Below are positions 40,954-46,423 of a stretch of DNA of 46,423 bases, in pieces. The notes beneath the pieces are model-generated. The model was not told the DNA's origin. It made no database searches and saw only the letters and a program-made list of their open reading frames with translations. The DNA is from Butyrivibrio sp. CAG:318 (GTDB lineage: Bacteria > Bacillota > Clostridia > Lachnospirales > Lachnospiraceae). The translations under genes were made by a program, and so were the position numbers. The DNA lies in NCBI GenBank assembly GCA_000431815.1, contig FR889259.1, positions 1 to 46,423 of the forward strand, written 5' to 3'. Numbering within the stretch: position 1 is the first letter of the stretch; each line of letters opens with the position of its first letter.

Positions 40954-41701
40954 TGACAAGCTCTACCGGGCAATGATCCGAGCCCATTACCGAATCCAAT
41001 ATGTCCGCTTCTTTTATCCTGTCATCAAGTCTCTTTGATGATAAAAAATAATCAATACGCCATCCGGCATTTTTTTCCCTTGCCTTGAACATATATGACC
41101 ACCAGCTGTAGCGGTCCTTAACATCCGGATAAAGATATCTGAAGGTATCGGTAAAACCGGCATTAAGAAGCTCTGTCATTTTAGAACGTTCTTCATCCGT
41201 AAATCCTGCATTGCGGTGATTGGATTTGGGATTCTTAAGGTCAATTTCTTCATGTGCTACATTCATATCTCCCGTGACAATGACTGGTTTATCCGCATCA
41301 AGTGTCATAAGATACTCCCTGAATGCATCTTCCCAGACCATTCTGTATTCAAGACGTGCAAGATCCCTCTTGGAATTAGGAGTGTATACATTAACCAGAT
41401 AATAATTGTCATATTCCACTGTTATGACACGTCCTTCGTGGTCGTGCTCCTCTATGCCGATGCCATAGGTGACATTAACCGGCTCCTTCTTCAAAAAAAC
41501 AGCGGTGCCTGAGTAACCTTTTTTCTCCGCATAATTCCAATAAGCATAGTATCCTTCCCGATTCCACTCAAGCTGTCCTTCCGACAGTTTAATTTCCTGA
41601 AGACATACAACATCCGCATCAATGCTGTCGAAAAAATCCATAAAGCCTTTATCCATACAGGCTCTCAGTCCGTTTACATTCCATGATATTAATTTTTGCA
41701 T
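40943..41701 (-). CDS. exoA: Exodeoxyribonuclease III
   Basis: An AP endonuclease and 3'-5' exonuclease in base-excision repair. The 252-aa EEP-fold protein has ISWNVNGLRACMDKG, CLQEIKLSEGQ with the metal-binding glutamate, TGDMNVAHEEIDL with the catalytic Asp-Asn, YSWWSYM, RIDYFLSS and the terminal SDHCPVEL. It follows hemW by 21 bases and has the site TTGGAGGAATT. It is in the ExoA (ExoIII) group rather than sphingomyelinase-like members. Confidence 0.96.
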   Translation of the reverse strand: MQKLISWNVNGLRACMDKGFMDFFDSIDADVVCLQEIKLSEGQLEWNREGYYAYWNYAEKKGYSGTAVFLKKEPVNVTYGIGIEEHDHEGRVITVEYDNYYLVNVYTPNSKRDLARLEYRMVWEDAFREYLMTLDADKPVIVTGDMNVAHEEIDLKNPKSNHRNAGFTDEERSKMTELLNAGFTDTFRYLYPDVKDRYSWWSYMFKAREKNAGWRIDYFLSSKRLDDRIKEADILDSVMGSDHCPVELVIDL

Positions 41702-41722
41702 AATTCCTCCAATTACATGTAA

Positions 41723-42862
41723 TCACAGCAGGAAATCCGCAAGTATATAATTACTTACATCTATTCCTTTATCGGTAAAAAACACATTATTACCGTCATC
41801 CGCAATATGTCCGGTAGAAACATATTTGGAAATCACATTTCCAAATACATTATCCATCTGCCTGCCGAAAGTAACCCTGAACCTGTCACGGTTCACGCCA
41901 CGCATCATTCTCAGTCCCAGGAACATAAATTCGGACATACAGTCGTTTACGGTAAGTTCTTCCGTATCATATTCCACATGCACCGGGTCATAGATAAAAG
42001 CCGGGGTGTTTTTTGTGGTGTTATATCTGATATTCTTAATCATAGATGATGCTCCAGCACCGAATCCGGCATATTCACCGCGTGTCCAGTATTTTATATT
42101 ATGTCTGCATTCCCTGCCGGCAAGCGCATAATTGGATATCTCGTAATGTCCGTATCCGTTATCTGCAAGAATTGATGCCGTATCGTAGTACATTTCCCGT
42201 TCCTCATCCTCGGACGGAAGATAAAGTTTACGCCCCGACTTATACATATCACTCAGAGGTGTGCCATCTTCAATAATAAGGCTGTACGCCGATATATGTG
42301 CAGGTCTTAACATCATAACCGTCCTGAGTGTCTTTCTCCAGCCGGCCGGTGTCTGTCCAGGTATTCCGGACATGATATCTATATTTATATTATCAAAGCC
42401 GCTCTTTGCCGCAGCCTCATATGATTCCATAAAGTCCTCAAAAGAATGTATTCTCCCAAGCATCTTAAGTTCATCATCATTAACGGACTGCAGACCGAAG
42501 CTTAACCTGTTAACTCCTTTTTCCCTGTATATCCCAAGTTTATCTTCATCCATGGTTCCCGGATTACATTCAATTGTAATTTCGCAGTCATCACTCAGAT
42601 TGAAACTGTTATATATTGCACCGAGCACGTTCATAAGTTCTCCCGCATCCGTAATCGACGGCGTTCCACCGCCAAAGAAAATGCTGTCAACCTCATATTC
42701 TCCTGCAAGCTTCGGTGCACCGGAGTTTATCTGGGTGCATAATGCCTTAAGATACTGTTTTCTGACATGCTCTTCTGCCGGTGCAGAAAAAAAATCGCAA
42801 TATATACATTTGGATTTACAAAAGGGGATATGTATGTATATCCCCAATTTCTTATTTGCCAT
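41723..42862 (-). CDS. hemW: HemW-like radical SAM heme chaperone
   Basis: A radical-SAM protein of 379 aa. At the N terminus IYIHIPFCKSKCIYCDFFS supplies Cys15, Cys19 and Cys22 for the 4Fe-4S cluster. FFGGGTPS, IECNPGTM and SFGLQSVNDDELKMLGR are HemW signatures, and a C-terminal HemN-like domain ends it. Usually mis-annotated as coproporphyrinogen III oxidase, HemW binds and transfers heme. I start at ATG 42862 (AGGCG eight bases upstream): the frame from 42976 runs through the end of the DUF5662 gene. Confidence 0.93.
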   Translation of the reverse strand: MANKKLGIYIHIPFCKSKCIYCDFFSAPAEEHVRKQYLKALCTQINSGAPKLAGEYEVDSIFFGGGTPSITDAGELMNVLGAIYNSFNLSDDCEITIECNPGTMDEDKLGIYREKGVNRLSFGLQSVNDDELKMLGRIHSFEDFMESYEAAAKSGFDNINIDIMSGIPGQTPAGWRKTLRTVMMLRPAHISAYSLIIEDGTPLSDMYKSGRKLYLPSEDEEREMYYDTASILADNGYGHYEISNYALAGRECRHNIKYWTRGEYAGFGAGASSMIKNIRYNTTKNTPAFIYDPVHVEYDTEELTVNDCMSEFMFLGLRMMRGVNRDRFRVTFGRQMDNVFGNVISKYVSTGHIADDGNNVFFTDKGIDVSNYILADFLL

Positions 42863-42869
42863 ATAACGC

Positions 42870-43454
42870 CTATCCGCGTGCCAGTCCGCCAATAAAATTA
42901 TTGACTTTCCTTGTGCGCGCTTTCCGTACTTTTTTTCTGAGATACCTGAATACTCTCTTCTCGCCTTTATCGGCAAGCATCCTTAATACATATTCAAGTT
43001 CTTTTTCCGTATCTTTATTGATAAGAATCTTACCTTTTTTTCCAAGGAAATAATTGAGCGGAGCATTATCCGTATAATTATCTCCGTAATAAATCTTGCT
43101 GGCCGCTATTCTGTCGCATACCATCTCAACAAAATATTTGTCCGGCATCTTAACACCCTCAAGGCGTTTGGTCTTTGGGTTGTAATCATTCCAGTATTCA
43201 TAATGATGCTTATTGCGTCCCTTATGATGCATCCATGCTTTGGAATATCCGTATGTTTCACGTTCTGACTCATTGGGGCTTCTGTCTCCCTGAAAAAAAA
43301 GCATTCCGGGTATAAATTCGGCCGGCGAGTATTTGGACAAATCATGAAAAAGTCCCTGAAGTCCTATTCCTGCACGAAAACAGTTTTTAATAACTTCATG
43401 TCTGTGCCTTGTAATGGTCTTAAAATGTTTCTTTGCATTCTCAAAATAGTTCAT
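42870..43454 (-). CDS. DUF5662 family protein
   Basis: A 194-aa basic protein of a Firmicutes family with unknown function. Notable conserved features are NYFENAKKHFKTITRHRHEV, GLFHDLSKYSPAEF (an HD-like His-Asp), AWMHHKGRNKHHYEYW and MVCDRIAASKIYYGD, a histidine-rich set that could bind metal. The C-terminal tail is strongly basic (RYLRKKVRKARTRK). It lies between lepA (24 bases) and hemW. The HD-like pattern is my inference. Confidence 0.75.
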   Translation of the reverse strand: MNYFENAKKHFKTITRHRHEVIKNCFRAGIGLQGLFHDLSKYSPAEFIPGMLFFQGDRSPNESERETYGYSKAWMHHKGRNKHHYEYWNDYNPKTKRLEGVKMPDKYFVEMVCDRIAASKIYYGDNYTDNAPLNYFLGKKGKILINKDTEKELEYVLRMLADKGEKRVFRYLRKKVRKARTRKVNNFIGGLARG

Positions 43455-43478
43455 AATAATACTGCCTCACCTTCCATA

Positions 43479-45293
43479 TCATTCGTCATCAAGCTTAAGT
43501 ATGCTCATAAATGCCTTCTGCGGTATCTCTACGTTGCCAATCTGACGCATTCTCTTCTTGCCTTCCTTCTGTTTTTCAAGAAGTTTCTTTTTACGGGAAA
43601 TATCACCGCCATAACATTTTGCAAGAACGTCCTTGCGCAATGCCTTGACTGTCTCTCTTGCAATGATTTTGCTTCCTATTGCAGCCTGAATCGGTATTTC
43701 AAAGAGCTGTCTTGGAATTTCTTCTTTAAGTTTCTCACACATCTTACGGCCGCGTTCATATGCGCTCTCTTCAAATACAATAAATGAAAGTGCATCAACT
43801 TCTTCTTTGTTGACAAGTATGTCCAACTTGCACAATTTGGACTGCTTGTACCCTTTCATCTGGTAATCGAACGATGCATATCCTCTCGAGCGTGATTTAA
43901 GTGCATCAAAGAAATCATATATTATTTCATTAAGCGGGAGCACATATTTAATAAGTGCCCTTGTTCCTTCAATATATTCCATTCCCATATATTCGCCGCG
44001 GCGTTCCTGACAAAGTTTCATAATGGCACCTACATATTCCGAAGTAACCATTATTTCGGCATCAACAACCGGCTCTTCCATATAATCTATCTCCGACGGA
44101 TCAGGAAGATTGGACGGATTGGTCAGGTCTATAACACTTCCATCCGTCTTATGAACTTTGTATACAACACCCGGAGCTGTAGTTACAAGATCGAGATTGT
44201 ATTCTCTCTCAAGACGTTCCTGTATTATTTCAAGATGAAGCAGGCCTAAGAATCCGCACCTGAATCCAAAACCAAGTGCAACGGATGTTTCCGGTTCATA
44301 GAAAAGTGACGCATCATTAAGCTGTAATTTCTCAAGTGCATCTTTAAGGTCTTCATAATGTGCCCCATCTGCCGGATAAAGTCCGCAAAATACCATCGGG
44401 TTAACTTTCTTATATCCCGGAAGAGGCTTTGCACAAGGATTCATGGCATCGGTTATGGTATCTCCGACTCTGGTATCCTTGACATTCTTGATGCTTGCCA
44501 TAATATATCCGACCAGACCGGCTGACAATTCATCACATGCAATAAATTGTCCCGCCCCGAAATATCCGACTTCGACAACTTCTGCCTCTGCACCGGTAGC
44601 CATCATTCTTATGCGGGTTCCTTTGCGGACAGTTCCTTCTTTCACTCTGCAGAAAACTATGACTCCTTTATATGAATCATATATTGAATCAAAAATAAGT
44701 GCCGACAGTGAGGCTTCCGGATCTCCTTCAGGCGCCGGAAGCTTATGAACTATCGCTTCCAGGACATCTTCAATATTGATGCCGTTCTTAGCTGAGATAA
44801 GAGGTGCATCTTCTGCTTCTATACCTATTACATCTTCTATTTCTTCCTTAACACGCTCCGGCTCCGCACTTGGCAGATCTATCTTGTTAATAACAGGAAA
44901 TACCTCAAGATTGTGATCTATTGCCATATATACATTCGCAAGCGTCTGTGCTTCTATTCCCTGTGCCGCATCAACTACAAGCACAGCTCCCTCACATGCT
45001 GCCAGGCTTCTTGACACTTCATAGTTAAAATCGACATGACCAGGGGTGTCTATAAGATTAAATATATATTCTTCTCCGTCTTTCGCTTTATATACAATAC
45101 GTACTGCCTGCGCCTTAATTGTAATTCCGCGTTCCCTCTCAAGATCCATGTTATCAAGAATCTGGTCCTGCATTTCCCTGCTGGTAAGCGTACCTGTCTT
45201 CTCGATTATTCTGTCTGCAAGTGTTGATTTACCATGGTCAATATGGGCTATTATGCAGAAATTTCTTACTTTGCTCTGGTCTATATGTGACAT
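43479..45293 (-). CDS. lepA: Elongation factor 4
   Basis: A ribosome-associated GTPase of 604 aa (usual about 600). G1 is AHIDHGKSTLADR, followed by the switch region RGITIKAQAV, DTPGHVDF and NKIDLP. Later domains include VEVGYFGAGQFIACDELSAG, RCGFLGLLHLEI and the unique C-terminal domain ending KEGKKRMRQIGNVEIPQKAFM. It acts in translation and helps at stalled or stressed ribosomes. It is linked to hemW downstream with DUF5662 between, and lepA-hemW adjacency is common in Firmicutes. Confidence 0.97.
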   Translation of the reverse strand: MSHIDQSKVRNFCIIAHIDHGKSTLADRIIEKTGTLTSREMQDQILDNMDLERERGITIKAQAVRIVYKAKDGEEYIFNLIDTPGHVDFNYEVSRSLAACEGAVLVVDAAQGIEAQTLANVYMAIDHNLEVFPVINKIDLPSAEPERVKEEIEDVIGIEAEDAPLISAKNGINIEDVLEAIVHKLPAPEGDPEASLSALIFDSIYDSYKGVIVFCRVKEGTVRKGTRIRMMATGAEAEVVEVGYFGAGQFIACDELSAGLVGYIMASIKNVKDTRVGDTITDAMNPCAKPLPGYKKVNPMVFCGLYPADGAHYEDLKDALEKLQLNDASLFYEPETSVALGFGFRCGFLGLLHLEIIQERLEREYNLDLVTTAPGVVYKVHKTDGSVIDLTNPSNLPDPSEIDYMEEPVVDAEIMVTSEYVGAIMKLCQERRGEYMGMEYIEGTRALIKYVLPLNEIIYDFFDALKSRSRGYASFDYQMKGYKQSKLCKLDILVNKEEVDALSFIVFEESAYERGRKMCEKLKEEIPRQLFEIPIQAAIGSKIIARETVKALRKDVLAKCYGGDISRKKKLLEKQKEGKKRMRQIGNVEIPQKAFMSILKLDDE

Positions 45294-45318
45294 ACTTTAT
45301 TCCAACTTTCTTATAAAT

Positions 45319-46002
45319 CTACCTTGACTCTTTCGTTACTACCTCGCCCTGCTTCTTATATATGCTTCCGGCAGCCACATACCCTCTGACACTTGAAAGA
45401 GGATATATATTAGTATCACATCCGATAATCGTTCCAGGATTAAGTATACTTCCGCATCCGACTTCGACATTATCGCCAAGCACGGCTCCCATCTTCTTAA
45501 GGCCTGTAGGTATTACATTACCGTTACACTTCACTTCTACAAGTGTCTTATCTGATTTGACATTGGATGTTATCGAACCGGCTCCCATATGGGACTTGAA
45601 TCCAAGAATGGAGTCTCCCACATAATTGTAATGAGGTACCTGTACCTTATTAAAAAGAATTACATTCTTAAGCTCGGTTGAATTACCCACGACTGCACCT
45701 TCACCGACTATGGCATTGCCTCGTATAAATGCACAATGCCTTACTTCTGCGTTTCTGCCTATTATGCATGGTCCGTTTATATATGCAGTAGGTGCAACTG
45801 ATGCACTCTTTGCTATCCATATATTTTCCGACGGATGGTCATATTCTTCCGTTGGCAGGGTATTTCCGAGTTCTATAATATAATCTTTGATCTTAGGCAA
45901 TACTTCCCACGGATATGTTACTCCGTCAAAAATTCCTGAAGCTATAGTCTCATCAAGATTAAACAGTCTGCTTATCGTCATCTCTGATATAATATTATCC
46001 AT
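45319..46002 (-). CDS. Hexapeptide-repeat protein similar to the GlmU acetyltransferase half
   Basis: A 227-aa left-handed beta-helix protein. Short repeats such as ASVAPTAYINGP, CIIGRNAEVRH and AIVGEGAVVGNS are followed by the GlmU-like segment VPHYNYVGDSILGFKSHMGAGSITSNVKSDKT. There is no uridylyltransferase domain. It might acetylate glucosamine-1-phosphate or a related amino sugar, or be a separate sugar acyl- or nucleotidyl-transferase-like protein. It is 12 bases after glmS, which makes glucosamine-6-phosphate, so the same amino-sugar pathway is likely. Confidence 0.75.
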   Translation of the reverse strand: MDNIISEMTISRLFNLDETIASGIFDGVTYPWEVLPKIKDYIIELGNTLPTEEYDHPSENIWIAKSASVAPTAYINGPCIIGRNAEVRHCAFIRGNAIVGEGAVVGNSTELKNVILFNKVQVPHYNYVGDSILGFKSHMGAGSITSNVKSDKTLVEVKCNGNVIPTGLKKMGAVLGDNVEVGCGSILNPGTIIGCDTNIYPLSSVRGYVAAGSIYKKQGEVVTKESR

Positions 46003-46013
46003 TATTTTTCTCC

Positions 46014-46423
46014 TTACTCAACCGTGACTGATTTGGCAAGGTTACGCGGCTGGTCAACATCATTGCCTCTGAGTATTGCTGTGTAATATGCTATAAGCTG
46101 GAGCGGAACCGCTGCCAGTATAGGCATAAGCAATTCATCACATTGCGGAATTCTTATAATATAATCCGCAACATTTTCTTTAATAACAGTATCTTCGGAA
46201 CACATAAGAACGACCTTCGCCCCGCGCGATTTCACCTCGGAAATATTGCTTAATGTCTTGCCTATTATATTACTCTGTGTTGCAATCGCAATTACAGGTG
46301 TCTGTTCCGATATAAGAGCTATCGGACCATGTTTCAATTCACCTGCTGCATACGCCTCAGAGTGTATATATGATATTTCTTTCAGTTTCAGTGAACCTTC
46401 CATACTTAATGCATAATCAAGTC
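46014..46423 (-). CDS. glmS: Glutamine-fructose-6-phosphate aminotransferase, C-terminal part
   Basis: The 3' part of glmS, whose 5' end lies beyond base 46423. The sugar-isomerase domain segments LDYALSMEGSLKLKEISY, HSEAYAAGELKHGPIALI and the C-terminal DVDQPRNLAKSVTVE match GlmS. It makes glucosamine-6-phosphate from fructose-6-phosphate and glutamine for peptidoglycan synthesis. An internal methionine near 46403 is not the start, since the frame stays open and homologous to the edge. No glmS ribozyme can be judged because the leader is out of view. Confidence 0.96.
   Translation of the reverse strand, partial: LDYALSMEGSLKLKEISYIHSEAYAAGELKHGPIALISEQTPVIAIATQSNIIGKTLSNISEVKSRGAKVVLMCSEDTVIKENVADYIIRIPQCDELLMPILAAVPLQLIAYYTAILRGNDVDQPRNLAKSVTVE

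Noticed and set aside
42862..42976. Longer hemW start at 42976
   Set aside because: It would run through the end of the DUF5662 gene; ATG 42862 begins the IYIHIPFC motif as in the family.
1..46423. CRISPR arrays, prophage or insertion sequences
   Set aside because: No regularly spaced short repeats, integrase, transposase or phage genes are seen. The only mobile-element trace is the putative group II intron end at the left edge.

Overview
The window is a housekeeping stretch of a low- to mid-GC Gram-positive chromosome, most likely a Clostridia member of the Lachnospiraceae type. Evidence is the set of Firmicutes-specific genes (RNase J, ScpA/ScpB, IreB, DUF1292, YlbF, YlmC/YmxH, two LytR-CpsA-Psr proteins, a SpoIID-like protein and a sporulation-type sigma factor), a Firmicutes-style 6S RNA and strong GGAGG ribosome binding sites. 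Genus and species cannot be fixed from the sequence alone. I recognise a family for every protein gene except that several have only a family-level name. There is no CRISPR array, transposase or prophage. The only mobile-element trace is a probable group II intron end at the left edge.

Layout, left to right. 1-3254: the probable group II intron end abuts the terminator of a gapA-pgk-tpiA operon. 3448-9456: a PHP phosphatase, a cysteine desulfurase, a MOP-family flippase, an HD-GYP protein, a HAD phosphatase and MetA. 9456-12149: a LigA whose active site is unusual, and a pseudouridine synthase with a possibly leaderless mRNA. 12245-14914: tRNA-Arg(CCG), a secreted GH5 glucanase with four Fn3-like repeats, and YlmC. 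14978-20716: envelope glycopolymer genes (two LCP proteins around a nucleotidyltransferase; GDP-mannose pyrophosphorylase plus a DPM1-like mannosyltransferase) behind a sigK-like gene. 20795-27511: a long operon resembling the B. subtilis yrzL-yrrK-yrzB-yrrL-yrrM-yrrN/O cluster, with rnj and ylbF inside it and mtaB upstream. 27641-27868: a lone HPr-like gene lacking the phosphorylatable histidine. 27947-35663: thiI, a second cysteine desulfurase, rsmE, prmA, an M18 aminopeptidase, scpB, scpA and a phosphoesterase. 35803-38965: a YihY membrane protein facing a large SpoIID-like protein. 39006-46423: 6S RNA, gpmI, exoA, hemW, a DUF5662 gene, lepA, a GlmU-C-like hexapeptide protein and the 3' part of glmS.

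Working together: gapA, pgk, tpiA and gpmI cover lower glycolysis. MetA starts methionine synthesis. NifS2 and ThiI form a sulfur-relay pair for s4U in tRNA. RsmE, PrmA, MtaB, the RsuA-family synthase and LepA serve the ribosome and tRNA. ScpA/B, RuvX, LigA and ExoA serve the chromosome. LCP proteins, ManC, DPM1-like enzyme, flippase and GlmS serve the envelope. Nearly everything lies on the minus strand. The plus-strand exceptions (PHP, flippase, tRNA-Arg, HPr-like, YihY) mark transcription-unit boundaries.

No clearly new multi-gene system is visible. The most interesting items are the HPr/Crh-like protein with a symmetrical element at its transcription start, the LigA with non-canonical nucleotide-binding residues, the sigK-like gene without a pro-sequence leading mannosylation genes, the nucleotidyltransferase between two LCP genes, and the possible leaderless mRNA.
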